DNA from: JANJUB01 sp031386985
GTDB taxonomy: Bacteria; Armatimonadota; Fimbriimonadia; Fimbriimonadales; Fimbriimonadaceae
Length of the DNA: 64,000 bases
NCBI GenBank assembly: GCA_031386985.1
Contig: JANNCV010000017.1
Location: forward strand, 1-64,000
Reading direction: 5' to 3'
Shown in pieces: positions 7,354 to 16,670 of this stretch. Under the pieces are notes generated by a model, which saw only the letters and a list, made by a program, of their open reading frames with translations, did no database searches and had not been told where the DNA came from. Positions within the stretch are counted from its first letter, which is position 1. Every line of letters starts with the position of its first letter. A program made the translations under genes and the position numbers.

Positions 7354-7427
7354 TACCCCCCTTGCGTCTGTCTATAGGCGCCGCTGGTGATGCATCTTAG
7401 GGTTGAGTTGAACCTGAATAGGAACTT

Positions 7428-10400
7428 ATGGCAGACGTTAACCTCTTTGATAAAATCCGCATTGGAATCGCCTCAACCGTTGATATTCTCAGCTGGTCAC
7501 ATGGCGAGGTCAAAAAACCCGAAACTATTAACTACCGCACCTTCAAGCCGGAGCGCGATGGACTGTTTTGTCAGCGCATCTTCGGCCCCGTAAAGGATTG
7601 GGAATGCGATTGTGGTCGCTACAAAAAAATCAAATACAAGGGCATTACCTGCGAGCGTTGTGGCGTAGAAGTTACCCGAAGCAAAGTTCGCCGTGAGCGA
7701 ATGGGCCACGTTGAACTCGCCGCCCCGGTTTGCCACATCTGGTATCTAAAGGGCGTTCCTTCGCCGCTTGCGTTGGTGCTCGATATTTCACCGCGTCTGC
7801 TCGATAAGGTCATCTACTTTGCGAGCTTTATCATCATTGATATTGACACCGCCGGCATTGAGGAAAAGATGCCTCGAATCCGAAAGGCCGTCGAAGAAGA
7901 GAAAATCAGCATCATGCAACAGATGCGCGAGTTGGAGCAAGAGAGCTTCCTGCGATTCGCTGAGGAAGTTGGCGGAAACCCCGACGAATACGATGACCTC
8001 ACCGTTCGAGATCGGGCCAAAGCTATCAACGACCGAATCAAGGCCGAGTATCGCGATGCCGATGAGCGACTCAAAGACCTCGACATCGCCTCCGACATTC
8101 TCGCAAAGCTTGAGCGCAATGCTCTGATTGATGAAGATAAGTACCGCGCTGTCAGCAAAATGCTTGACGCTATCGGAGCTCGTCTCCGCGAGGATCTAAG
8201 GCCCCTCGTTCGCGCCAACATCGGTGCCGAAGCGATCAAGGAGCTACTGGGTCGCGTTGACCTCGAAGCGCTTAGTCGAGGTTTGCGCCAAGAAATCATC
8301 ATGACGACGTCTCAGCGTCGTGCGAGAGCCATCAAGCGACTTGAGATCACGGACGCACTCATTTCATCGAAGAGCCGCCCTGAGTGGATGATATTGGACA
8401 CTTGCCCGGTCATTTCCCCTGAGCTTCGTCCGATGGTTCAGCTTGACGGTGGACGATTTGCGACTTCCGACCTCAACGACCTTTATCGAAGGATTATTAA
8501 CCGAAACAATCGTTTGAAGAAGATCATGGAGATTCATGCTCCAGAGTCCATCATCAATCACGAGAAGCGACTTCTTCAAGAAGCTGTTGACGCGCTCATT
8601 GACAACGGTCGCCGAGCCCGTCCCGTTGTCGGTTCGAACGCCCGGCCGCTGAAATCCTTGAGCGATATGCTCAAGGGTAAGGAAGGTCGTTTCCGAAAGA
8701 ACTTGCTCGGAAAACGAGTGGACTATTCCGGACGTTCAGTTATCGTTGTGGGACCTCACTTAAAGCTTCACCAATGCGGATTGCCGAAGGAAATGGCACT
8801 CGAACTCTTCAAGCCCTTCGTGATGAAAACGCTGGTTGAGAAGAAGATTACGCAGAACATCAAAACCGCGAAGCGGATGATTGATCGAATGCACCCCGCC
8901 GTTTGGGATGGCTTGGAAGAGGTCATTCGCGAGCATCCCGTCTTGCTGAACCGTGCCCCGACCCTTCACCGACTGGGTATCCAAGCGTTCGAACCGATCC
9001 TGGTTGACGGTAAGGCGATTCAGGTTCACCCGTTGGTTTGTCACGCATACAACGCGGACTTTGATGGCGACCAGATGGCTGTACACGTTCCGCTTAGCAC
9101 CCAGGCGCAGGCTGAATGCCGTGTCCTCATGCTTTCGACTCAGAACTTGTTTTCGCCCGCAGACGGTCGTCCGACAGTTTCGCCGATCCAAGACCTCGTA
9201 CTGGGTAATTACGCCCTCACGTTCGTGAGCGAAGCGGGCAAGGCAAAGCTGGAAGCTCAGCAGAAGGCGCACGATAAGGATCCGGAGAAAAACCCAGCAC
9301 CGAAGGTCTACGGATCGTTCAAGGAAGTTCTCTACCTCTTGGAATCCCCAGCGGTTGGTGAGAAACTTCATCTGAACGAGCCGATCAAAATGCGTATTAG
9401 CCGCCCGGTTTTCCGCCCCGATGAAGAGGTGGATTATCGTGATCCAAAGACCGGTCAAGAGTTCAAATACGAAGTCACGACCGACGAGGAAGGCGAAGAA
9501 AAGCGCGAACTGATGCCTCTAGAGATGGAGCATGAGATTGTGGCGAGAACCGTTACCCCGGGCCAGATGATCTACAATGAGGTCCTTCCATACCCACTGC
9601 GGCATGCCGACGAGTTCCTGAAAATGGAGCTGTCGAAAAAGATGATCGCCGACGCGATCATGAAGGTTCACGGCCGAGTAGGCGTGGGCGGAACCATCAA
9701 GTTCCTCGACGATCTGAAAGACCTTGGGTTTACTTGGGCGACTCGCTACGGCCTATCCATTTCTATTACCGACATGGATCCGCCTGCGCGCCGAGAAGAA
9801 CTCATCAAGGAAGCGGACGATCAGTCAACTCGAACGACGCAGCAGTTCCGACGGGGAATGCTCACGTTTAACGAAATGACCATCCGACTCATCGAGCTTT
9901 GGACTAAAACATACGACACGATCGGAAAGGAAATCGTGAACGGTTTGACTCAGTTCAACCCGCTTTCGATTACGACCGTCTCCGGTGCTCGTGGTTCGGT
10001 TAAGCAGCTCGCTCAGCTTGCCGGAATGCGCGGCCTCATGTTTAACCAGTTTAACGAGGTTATCTATGAGTTGCCGGTTAAATCTTCATTCCACAAGGGC
10101 CTAACGATGTTGGAATACTTCGTTACCACGCACGGTGCGCGTAAGGGATTGGCGGACACGGCCCTTCGAACGGCGGACGCGGGTTACCTAACTCGTCGCC
10201 TCGTTGATGTTTCGCAGGATGTTATCATTCGCGGTCACGATTGCCTTACCCTTGAAGGTGGCTTTGTTCACCGGATCATGGATGAAGGCGAAGTAATCGA
10301 ACCAATCGGTGACCGAATGTGGGGTCGCGTATCCTTGGTTACTTTGCTTGATCCAGAAACGAAGGAAGTCGTAGTCGAGAATGACACGATCATCACTCGA

Positions 10401-12146
10401 GAGCAAGCGAACCAGATCACGCGGATTGAGAACGGGTTCCAAGCGGATTACGATGCGGTTCAAAGCGAAGAGGAGCACCAGAAGGTTGTTGACAAATACA
10501 GCGCATTGGGCTTCTACGTGAATGAGCACAACTTGCTTTCGGTTCAGATTCGAAGCCCGCTGACGTGCGAGCTCGATCATGGAATTTGCGCCAAGTGCTA
10601 CGGTATTGACCTTTCTTCGAGCAAGCTTGTCGAAGTCGGCGTTGCCGTTGGAATCATCGCGGCTCAGTCCATTGGTGAACCGGGAACTCAGCTCACGATG
10701 CGAACGTTCCACACGGGTGGTGTTGCGGGATCGGCTACGATCGCGCGAACGAATCAGTACAAGACGGGTAAGTTCATCCGCCAGTTCATGGAGGACTTTG
10801 CGGTCGCTACGGATACCGATCTCAAGCAGTTCGACCCAAGCAAGCTCTTGGAATCACAAGAGAACGCAGTTAAAGCGGTCTTTGTTGATAAGCCGTTGAC
10901 AATTAATGCGGAAGAGGATGAGCCGGTCAAGGCGAAGAAAGCTCTCACCGAGCGCCAGATCAAAGCCGCACAGAAAGCTTCGGATAAAGCCGACAGCGAC
11001 TCGAGAAAGCAGTGGGAGAAAGCTCGAAAGACCTTCTTCTACTCGTGGACGGGTGAGTCCAGCGGTATCGTCCGGGTTGAGGAAATTTTTGAAGCACGGC
11101 GTCAACCTCGTGGTAAGGCGATCATCTGCCCGGTAACTGGCATCGTGCGTTCAATCGCCGATTCTTCGTTTGGACGATGGATCGTTATTGAAGCCACGGT
11201 TCCGCTTATGGGTCCGATCAAGGATGCATACATCTCGGATGAGCAGAATTGGGGCGAAGCCGATCCAGCGGTCCTAAAGCTTGTTGGTCAGAAGTTGGTA
11301 ACCGCCGCGGTTGCGATTCTTAAGAAGCATGGAATCGAGTCCGTTCACATTTACTACCCAATCTTGGTCCCACCGCTTGGTAAATTGCCAATCGTTAAGG
11401 GCAGCAAGGTTATCAAGGGTGACCCGCTTACAGAGGGCCCGCGTGATCCGCACGAGGTTCTTGAACTTGCCGGCGCGTCCGCGGTTTACGACTACTTCGT
11501 TGAGAACCTACAGAACGTTTACAAAGCCCAAGGCGTTGACATCAACGACAAGCACGTTGAAGTTATCATTCGCCAAATGCTACGAAAGCGCCAGATCAAG
11601 GAACCCGGCGATGCGCCGTTTCTTCCTGGTCAAATCGTGGACCGATTCACGTTTGAGAGAGCCAACACGGTAGTTCGCGACCTGATTCAATCAGGCAAGA
11701 CGATCAAATATGTGGACCCCATCACGGGTGAGAATGTGGAGCGCGATCCTAAAGAAGCCAGTGCAACTTGGATTTTGCTCGGAATCACGGAAGCCTCGTT
11801 GGCGACCGAATCGTTCCTCTCTGCGGCATCGTTCCAAAAGACGACAAGGGTTCTGACGGAAGCGGCAGTTCGCGGCAAGAAGGATAACTTGGTTGGCCTT
11901 AAGGAGAACGTTATCATCGGGCGGCTCATTCCGAGCGGCACCGGCGTTCGGCAATACCGAGACGTTGCGATTGATGTTCAACGTGGCCCAAGCTGGGCTG
12001 ATCAGTCGCTGACAGCGCTGGTTGAGGCGGATGAAGACGGTCTGCAAGGTCTGGAGGATATTCTGAGCTTCCCGTCCCTTGCCGATATGGCGGGAGACGA
12101 GACAATCACCGTCCCAGAGATGCCTGACATGCCAACCGAGGAGTAA
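7428..12146 (+). CDS. rpoC: DNA-directed RNA polymerase beta' subunit
   Basis: 1572 residues, complete. The N-terminal zinc site is present (DCGRYKKIKYKG, then CERCG, about 62-79). The catalytic loop NADFDGDQ is at 542-549, with the three Mg-binding Asp at 544, 546 and 548. The trigger-loop region includes MRTFHTGGVAG. A second zinc cluster (CELDHGICAKCYG) lies about residue 1045-1060. It adds no unusual fusion. Unusually, it is not preceded by rpoB: the upstream 450 nt hold only a promoter and decayed sequence, so it appears to be transcribed alone. The ATG at 7428 is preceded by AGGAA. A strong terminator follows. Confidence 0.99.
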   Translation: MADVNLFDKIRIGIASTVDILSWSHGEVKKPETINYRTFKPERDGLFCQRIFGPVKDWECDCGRYKKIKYKGITCERCGVEVTRSKVRRERMGHVELAAPVCHIWYLKGVPSPLALVLDISPRLLDKVIYFASFIIIDIDTAGIEEKMPRIRKAVEEEKISIMQQMRELEQESFLRFAEEVGGNPDEYDDLTVRDRAKAINDRIKAEYRDADERLKDLDIASDILAKLERNALIDEDKYRAVSKMLDAIGARLREDLRPLVRANIGAEAIKELLGRVDLEALSRGLRQEIIMTTSQRRARAIKRLEITDALISSKSRPEWMILDTCPVISPELRPMVQLDGGRFATSDLNDLYRRIINRNNRLKKIMEIHAPESIINHEKRLLQEAVDALIDNGRRARPVVGSNARPLKSLSDMLKGKEGRFRKNLLGKRVDYSGRSVIVVGPHLKLHQCGLPKEMALELFKPFVMKTLVEKKITQNIKTAKRMIDRMHPAVWDGLEEVIREHPVLLNRAPTLHRLGIQAFEPILVDGKAIQVHPLVCHAYNADFDGDQMAVHVPLSTQAQAECRVLMLSTQNLFSPADGRPTVSPIQDLVLGNYALTFVSEAGKAKLEAQQKAHDKDPEKNPAPKVYGSFKEVLYLLESPAVGEKLHLNEPIKMRISRPVFRPDEEVDYRDPKTGQEFKYEVTTDEEGEEKRELMPLEMEHEIVARTVTPGQMIYNEVLPYPLRHADEFLKMELSKKMIADAIMKVHGRVGVGGTIKFLDDLKDLGFTWATRYGLSISITDMDPPARREELIKEADDQSTRTTQQFRRGMLTFNEMTIRLIELWTKTYDTIGKEIVNGLTQFNPLSITTVSGARGSVKQLAQLAGMRGLMFNQFNEVIYELPVKSSFHKGLTMLEYFVTTHGARKGLADTALRTADAGYLTRRLVDVSQDVIIRGHDCLTLEGGFVHRIMDEGEVIEPIGDRMWGRVSLVTLLDPETKEVVVENDTIITREQANQITRIENGFQADYDAVQSEEEHQKVVDKYSALGFYVNEHNLLSVQIRSPLTCELDHGICAKCYGIDLSSSKLVEVGVAVGIIAAQSIGEPGTQLTMRTFHTGGVAGSATIARTNQYKTGKFIRQFMEDFAVATDTDLKQFDPSKLLESQENAVKAVFVDKPLTINAEEDEPVKAKKALTERQIKAAQKASDKADSDSRKQWEKARKTFFYSWTGESSGIVRVEEIFEARRQPRGKAIICPVTGIVRSIADSSFGRWIVIEATVPLMGPIKDAYISDEQNWGEADPAVLKLVGQKLVTAAVAILKKHGIESVHIYYPILVPPLGKLPIVKGSKVIKGDPLTEGPRDPHEVLELAGASAVYDYFVENLQNVYKAQGVDINDKHVEVIIRQMLRKRQIKEPGDAPFLPGQIVDRFTFERANTVVRDLIQSGKTIKYVDPITGENVERDPKEASATWILLGITEASLATESFLSAASFQKTTRVLTEAAVRGKKDNLVGLKENVIIGRLIPSGTGVRQYRDVAIDVQRGPSWADQSLTALVEADEDGLQGLEDILSFPSLADMAGDETITVPEMPDMPTEE

Positions 12147-12161
12147 TCGGTTGAGGAAAAC

Positions 12162-12192
12162 AAAGCCCTCCGAGTTATCTCGGAGGGCTTTT
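12162..12192. terminator. Bidirectional intrinsic terminator after rpoC
   Basis: AAAGCCCTCCGAG and CTCGGAGGGCTTT pair over 13 bp around TTAT, with T-rich flanks on both strands. It sits between the convergent rpoC and ApgM-like genes and should end both transcripts. Confidence 0.92.
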
Positions 12193-12203
12193 GTAATTTT
12201 TGC

Positions 12204-13271
12204 CTACAGCAACGAGGCGACAACCTCAAACAGTTGGTGTTGCACCAATTTTTCTTCGAAGGCTCTTTCATCGAACGGGCAGGTTCCTACTTCGCGGTTG
12301 TCTGGATCGTAAATGAATGCTAACCCCGGACTACCAGGGGCTAAAAGCGCTAGCCTTCGTGAGCCATCAATAAATGGTTCAAGGTGCCCATCCAGTTCCT
12401 TCAAGAGCCACCCGTATTCGTCGTAAGCTTCGCGCTCTCTCCATTCGCCGAACTCGCCAACGACACCCACGTTGTGACCGTCCATCCTTAACCATTTCGC
12501 CAATTCGGCGAGCAGAACGCTTGTCCCTCGGCCAAGTGTCAAGCGGTTAGAGTGCCGATATCCGGCCAATCGCGCTATTCCTGCCAGCCGCAACGAACTC
12601 GACCAAAACGAAGAAACAGACCCGCGCCTCAACGCAAGGTTGGGTAAATCTTGCCGAAAGCCATGGCCCCAAGGCCAAAATGCGTTCAACGGGGGCAATC
12701 CCTCTTCACGCCTTATCAGATTGAATTCCTGTTCCGCTAGTAGGTTTATGGAATCATCAATGAACCGTCGCAAGAGCGGCTCGCCATCGCCCTCAGGAAG
12801 AACTTGGGAAAATGGGCGACCATTAAAGGAGTATGGGCTGATGGTTCCCAAGTCTAGCGATCCGGGCTCCCAAACCAAACCGTGATTTTGGCCCTGTCCG
12901 AGCACGACCGTCAGTGACTTGGTGTTCAAACGCAACAGGCATGACGCGATTACTGACTCAAGCTCACCCGGAATATCATAACCTGGAACATCGCCAACAT
13001 CGCCGACCAGCGACAGTACCGAGACATGAAAGTGAACGGATCGGGGAGGAGGGTCGGCTCCGAGCCCGGCGACGGTAAGCGGCCCTTGCCGCATTTGATA
13101 GGCGGGATTGAGCCCGACAATTTCAGCTTCCGTGCCCGACCAATTCAAGCCAAACACCGCCGACTGGGAACTCAAATGTCGCAAGTTAGCCAATGACTGA
13201 TTGCGAAGCCATGGCATTTCGGGGGTGCCAAGCAAGCCGGGCAAGATAAGAATTGATGTCGGAGTCCCCAA
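12204..13271 (-). CDS. Archaeal-type phosphoglycerate mutase (ApgM) homologue lacking the metal-site residues
   Basis: 355 residues. The scaffold matches cofactor-independent phosphoglycerate mutase of the archaeal type: QNHGLVWEPGSLD in the middle and LPPLNAFWPWGHG after it are characteristic blocks. The metal and phospho-Ser positions are gone. The usual N-terminal DGxGD reads LPGLLG, the SDTAH-like block reads GTEAEIVGLNPAY, and the usual DEAGH segment reads GEFGEW. The HS(H)DP-type end is also absent. It is therefore probably not a mutase and may be a regulatory or otherwise repurposed protein. The frame is intact over its full length, which argues against simple decay. TTG start; convergent with rpoC. 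Confidence 0.6.
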   Translation of the reverse strand: MGTPTSILILPGLLGTPEMPWLRNQSLANLRHLSSQSAVFGLNWSGTEAEIVGLNPAYQMRQGPLTVAGLGADPPPRSVHFHVSVLSLVGDVGDVPGYDIPGELESVIASCLLRLNTKSLTVVLGQGQNHGLVWEPGSLDLGTISPYSFNGRPFSQVLPEGDGEPLLRRFIDDSINLLAEQEFNLIRREEGLPPLNAFWPWGHGFRQDLPNLALRRGSVSSFWSSSLRLAGIARLAGYRHSNRLTLGRGTSVLLAELAKWLRMDGHNVGVVGEFGEWREREAYDEYGWLLKELDGHLEPFIDGSRRLALLAPGSPGLAFIYDPDNREVGTCPFDERAFEEKLVQHQLFEVVASLL

Positions 13272-13314
13272 GATTTAACCTATTTGAGTCTAGAGTGTGC
13301 CACAATTAGGTTCA

Positions 13315-13881
13315 ATGGCGATTGATACAAGCGATATTAAGAATGGGATGCACATGTTCCTTGAGGGCGATGTTTATACGGTTATCGAGTTCCAACATGT
13401 AAAGCCGGGAAAGGGTGGCGCATTTGTCAGGACTCGTCTACGTAAGATAAAGAGCGGAGCGACGCTTGAGAAAACATTTCGATCAGGAGAAAAGGTCGAA
13501 CCCGCCTTTGTTGAGAAGAAAAAGATGCAGTTCTTGTATCGCCAGGGCTCGGAGTTAGTCCTGATGGATCTCGATTCTTATGAGCAAGAGCAAGTAGAGT
13601 CAACGTCATTAGGCGAGCAAGCCAAGTACTTGAAGGAAGACATGGAAATCACAATGCTAGATTGCGATGGCTCGGTGCTCGGTTACGAGTTGCCCGCGTT
13701 TGTCGAACTCCAAGTTACTCAAACCGATCCTGGATTCAAAGGCGATACCGTGAGCGGAAGCAACAAACCGGCGAAACTTGAAACCGGGGCAACCGTCCTA
13801 GTTCCATTCCACATTAATGAAGGGGACTATATCAAGGTAGATACCCGAACCGACAGTTACCTCGAACGCGTCAAGAAGTAG
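13315..13881 (+). CDS. efp: Elongation factor P
   Basis: 188 residues, full length. EF-P relieves ribosomes stalled at polyproline. The N-terminus MAIDTSDIKNGM is family-typical and fixes the start at 13315 rather than the in-frame GTG at 13297. The loop tip reads KPGKGGAF with Lys33 at the position that is beta-lysylated or otherwise modified in many bacteria. A CACAAT box lies 8 nt upstream and there is no Shine-Dalgarno site, so the mRNA may be leaderless. It is followed after 5 nt by the Cys-rich membrane protein gene and then an RtcA-like gene, apparently one operon. Modification genes (epmA/epmB) are not in the window. Confidence 0.97.
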   Translation: MAIDTSDIKNGMHMFLEGDVYTVIEFQHVKPGKGGAFVRTRLRKIKSGATLEKTFRSGEKVEPAFVEKKKMQFLYRQGSELVLMDLDSYEQEQVESTSLGEQAKYLKEDMEITMLDCDGSVLGYELPAFVELQVTQTDPGFKGDTVSGSNKPAKLETGATVLVPFHINEGDYIKVDTRTDSYLERVKK

Positions 13882-13886
13882 ACCGA

Positions 13887-15002
13887 ATGAAGCCAGAGAC
13901 ACCCAATCAAAAATATGGCCCTGCCGCCGATTTAGAAGATGCATTCGGGGGCATCGTCGATCAAGTCGCCAAGGTCTGTTTGTATGGCGGTATTGTGGCC
14001 GTTCTTATTGGCTTGGCTGGCTTGTTCATGACGTATCAAGCGTTTGCGGGAGGAAGTCCTCCGGCCCAAGAAGCGCAAGCCCTGACCAACATCGCGATGC
14101 TTTCCAAGGTTTTGATTGTTGGCGCGATCACCGCGATTGTTGGAAGCACTTATGCCTGGTGGGGCGAAGAGACGTTACCGGTATTCCAGCTTCTCATTAG
14201 CGCTGGTGTTTGGGCATCCCCTTTTTGGGTTCCGGCAATTGCAGGTTCAGCAACCAATGGAGCTACTGGAGTCGTGAACGCAGTCGCGGGACCAGCTTTG
14301 GGAGCAATGCAGCTGGGTGGCACGGTCATGGGTCTGCTCTCAATCTGCGTCCTCATTGCCGACATCACGGTTCGAGTGAAACAGCGCGCTCAGCAAGGCG
14401 CTCGCGCCGAATCAATCCGATTTGGCAAAGGCATGAAAGAGGAGCGCGACGTGAAGAACGTCATCATGGGCAAGTGCTGGCAACTTCCTTTCTGCCGTAA
14501 ATTCGTTCGCGAATCATGCCCCATTTACCTCACTCGAAGAACCTGTTGGAAGGAGCGGGTGGGTTGCATGTGTGAGGAAGAAGTGATTCGCACGGCAATG
14601 AAATCGAAGGTGTTCTCGAAGGAAGCGGTTGCTAACGCGTCAGTTATCCCCTACAATAACAAGCTTACGATCGAGCAGAAGAAAGAGCGTTGCCGCCAGT
14701 GCGTCATTTATAACGAGCACCAGAAACACAAGTACAAGGTTGCTTTGCCGGTGATGATTGGCGGATTCGTTGCCATCTATATCGTGATGCATGGCGCGCT
14801 TATGGGAATCGCTAACAACATCATTAGCAACATTGACCGCGTCGTAAGCAACATTACTTTTTCAAAGGGAGGGCGGGTCGCTTCGGACGTAACCTCGTCC
14901 TCGATTCCGGTGCAAGAGTTTTTGATGATCTGCATCTTGATCGTCGTGCTGGCATATGCCCTGAAACTGCTTGAATATCTTATTTTCAAGCTGAAAATCT
15001 AA
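13887..15002 (+). CDS. Multi-pass membrane protein with an eight-cysteine cytoplasmic-type insert
   Basis: 371 residues. Helices at about 28-52, 70-92, 97-120 and 140-162 are followed by a long hydrophilic segment (165-285), then two more helices (about 285-310 and 340-365). The hydrophilic part carries Cys197, 203, 211, 220, 227, 229, 269 and 272, with CW pairs (KCWQLPFC, RTCWKERVGCMC) and a closing CRQC. This recalls metal- or cluster-binding CW motifs. I do not recognise the family. It is translated right after efp (5-nt gap) and 2 nt before the RtcA-like gene. A role as a redox- or metal-sensing membrane protein is a guess from the cysteine pattern. Confidence 0.75.
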   Translation: MKPETPNQKYGPAADLEDAFGGIVDQVAKVCLYGGIVAVLIGLAGLFMTYQAFAGGSPPAQEAQALTNIAMLSKVLIVGAITAIVGSTYAWWGEETLPVFQLLISAGVWASPFWVPAIAGSATNGATGVVNAVAGPALGAMQLGGTVMGLLSICVLIADITVRVKQRAQQGARAESIRFGKGMKEERDVKNVIMGKCWQLPFCRKFVRESCPIYLTRRTCWKERVGCMCEEEVIRTAMKSKVFSKEAVANASVIPYNNKLTIEQKKERCRQCVIYNEHQKHKYKVALPVMIGGFVAIYIVMHGALMGIANNIISNIDRVVSNITFSKGGRVASDVTSSSIPVQEFLMICILIVVLAYALKLLEYLIFKLKI

Positions 15003-15004
15003 AG

Positions 15005-16054
15005 ATGGCTCCGATCGTGCTGGATGGCACCTTTGGCGAAGGGGGCGGGGCTCTTATTCGAACAGCATTGGCTATGAGCGCGCTCACCCAGCAACCCATG
15101 CGTGTGAGTTCTGTTCGAGGCAACCTAAACTCACAGGGCCTTCAACCGGAAGATCTTTGCATCCTCCATGCGCTGCGGCTCTCAACTCATGCGGAAACCA
15201 CTGGCGCAGAACTTGGGTCCACAGAATTCAGTTTCCTCCCCACCCGAGCCCCAATTGCCCTCAATGCGGCTCTGGCAATCCCCGAGGGATTGGATGGGCT
15301 AAGCCATGCGAATTGTGCGACAGTCTTAAACACCTTGATTCCAGTTTTGGCTCGAACTGGCGCGTATTCGCACCTGACGATCCAAGGCGAGACTTACGCT
15401 ACTAACGCGCTTGGCTTTGATAGCTTTGCTGGCCCCACGCTTGCTCTTTACGGACGCTTAGGGGTTTACGCGGTTGCCGATCAAATTGAGGCTGGATTTG
15501 GGCGAAACTCAACGGGCACACTGAAGTTTGAAATCGAACCAAGCGCCTTGAATGGCTTAGATTGGACGTCACGCGGCGAGCTCATCCGCGTTCAAGCGGT
15601 GCTGGCGTTGGGCCAACTATCGGACTCGATCGCCCAACGCGGTATGGGCTTTCTTAGAAGGCTCGTTCAGGCGAATGGGATCCCCATGGAAACGGAGATT
15701 GTTAACGTCAAATCCGGCACTCCGGGAGTTAATCTCACGATTTGGGGGGAGTTTGAATCCGGGATTGGCGGGACCCAATCGAGTGGGGCACGAGGATTGC
15801 GAATTGAAACCGTGGTTCAAACTGGGTTCGATGCGTTCATGAAATTTTTTAAGTCAGAGGCGACGATTGACGAGTATCTTGCGGACCAGATCATCGTGGC
15901 GGCTACCCTCGCCGATTCTCCCTCGCACTTCAAAGTCTCTCGCCTCACCAGTCGGCTTCTCACAGGCATCTGGGTAATCAAGCAGTTTCTACCGATTCAT
16001 ATCACGGTGAAAGGCAAAGAAGACCAGCCCGGAACCGTGCAGATAAAACGCTAG
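15005..16054 (+). CDS. RtcA-like RNA 3'-phosphate cyclase family protein with His-to-Arg at the nucleophile position
   Basis: 349 residues, the usual length. The N-terminus GTFGEGGGALIRTALAMSA and the C-terminal EYLADQIIVAATLA block are typical of RNA 3'-terminal phosphate cyclases, which convert RNA 3'-phosphates to 2',3'-cyclic ends through an adenylated histidine. In RtcA that His lies in a segment like SCHLLTNI. The aligned segment here reads TSRLLTGI, with Arg317. The protein may thus lack adenylation activity, as in the Rcl1 branch of the family. No RtcB ligase or RtcR is nearby. It is the third gene of the efp operon, suggesting a link with translation or RNA ends. Confidence 0.8.
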   Translation: MAPIVLDGTFGEGGGALIRTALAMSALTQQPMRVSSVRGNLNSQGLQPEDLCILHALRLSTHAETTGAELGSTEFSFLPTRAPIALNAALAIPEGLDGLSHANCATVLNTLIPVLARTGAYSHLTIQGETYATNALGFDSFAGPTLALYGRLGVYAVADQIEAGFGRNSTGTLKFEIEPSALNGLDWTSRGELIRVQAVLALGQLSDSIAQRGMGFLRRLVQANGIPMETEIVNVKSGTPGVNLTIWGEFESGIGGTQSSGARGLRIETVVQTGFDAFMKFFKSEATIDEYLADQIIVAATLADSPSHFKVSRLTSRLLTGIWVIKQFLPIHITVKGKEDQPGTVQIKR

Positions 16055-16106
16055 TTTTTTTGAGTTTACCGGGTGACATTGAAGGGTTTGCGCGCTAATA
16101 TAAGGG

Positions 16107-16646
16107 ATGAAACAATCAACAAAAGATCGAATCGCTGAAGTGCGACAACTGTTGACCCGTCGCTACAGCAATTACAACACCCTTCCAATCGGGGAGCGGG
16201 TCCTGCTGGCGATGTCAGTTTTGGCAAACGATTTCAAAGTCCGCGAGAAAGGCACGAACGCCGGACCCTGGGTGGAAGCGATACTCGACTGCTCGGGTCT
16301 CGGAGCGGGCTACCCGTGGTGTGCCGCCGCAATCAACTTCGCGTGCGAAATAGCTCAAACCGACATCGGCCCAACTAAGAGTGTGGCCGCCGTTTCGGCA
16401 TGGCATAAGTGGGCCAATGCCGCAAATCGGTTGCAAAGCAGTCCAAAGAGGGGGCATTTGTGCCTATGGCTAAACCCGAATGGAACAGGTCATATTGGAA
16501 TAGTCGCGGGCGTAGCCGCTACCCGAGTTACTACCTACGAGGGTAACACATCCTCGAGTGAGGCGGGCTCCCAACGTGATGGTGATGGTCTCTATCGAAG
16601 GAGCCGAGCTAGCGGCACTTGGAAGTACTACGTTGAGTTGAACTAG
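16107..16646 (+). CDS. CHAP-domain (NlpC/P60-like) hydrolase
   Basis: 179 residues. The catalytic Cys is in AGYPWCAAAINFA, the His in GTGHIGIVAG, and a polar third residue in YEGNTSSSEA; this is the CHAP arrangement of amidases and peptidases that cut peptidoglycan. There is no signal peptide, so it may act in the cytoplasm, be exported by another route, or be released on lysis. The ATG has a TAATAT box 5 nt upstream and no Shine-Dalgarno site. No holin or phage genes are nearby, which argues against a prophage remnant. Confidence 0.75.
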   Translation: MKQSTKDRIAEVRQLLTRRYSNYNTLPIGERVLLAMSVLANDFKVREKGTNAGPWVEAILDCSGLGAGYPWCAAAINFACEIAQTDIGPTKSVAAVSAWHKWANAANRLQSSPKRGHLCLWLNPNGTGHIGIVAGVAATRVTTYEGNTSSSEAGSQRDGDGLYRRSRASGTWKYYVELN

Positions 16647-16652
16647 GGCTGG

Positions 16653-16658
16653 TATAAT
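16653..16658 (+). promoter_or_regulatory. -10 box of the tRNA-Glu gene
   Basis: A consensus TATAAT lies 12 nt before the tRNA 5' end. The only nearby -35-like hexamer (TTGAGT, 16633-16638) is 14 nt away, which is shorter than usual. Confidence 0.6.
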
Positions 16659-16670
16659 GGTAGCTAACTC

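Noticed and set aside
8760..9458. 232-codon minus-strand frame inside rpoC
   Set aside because: It lies opposite the most conserved part of rpoC and shows no family features.
16107..16646. Prophage endolysin remnant
   Set aside because: The CHAP gene has no phage neighbours, its promoter is like others in the window, and flanking genes are chromosomal.
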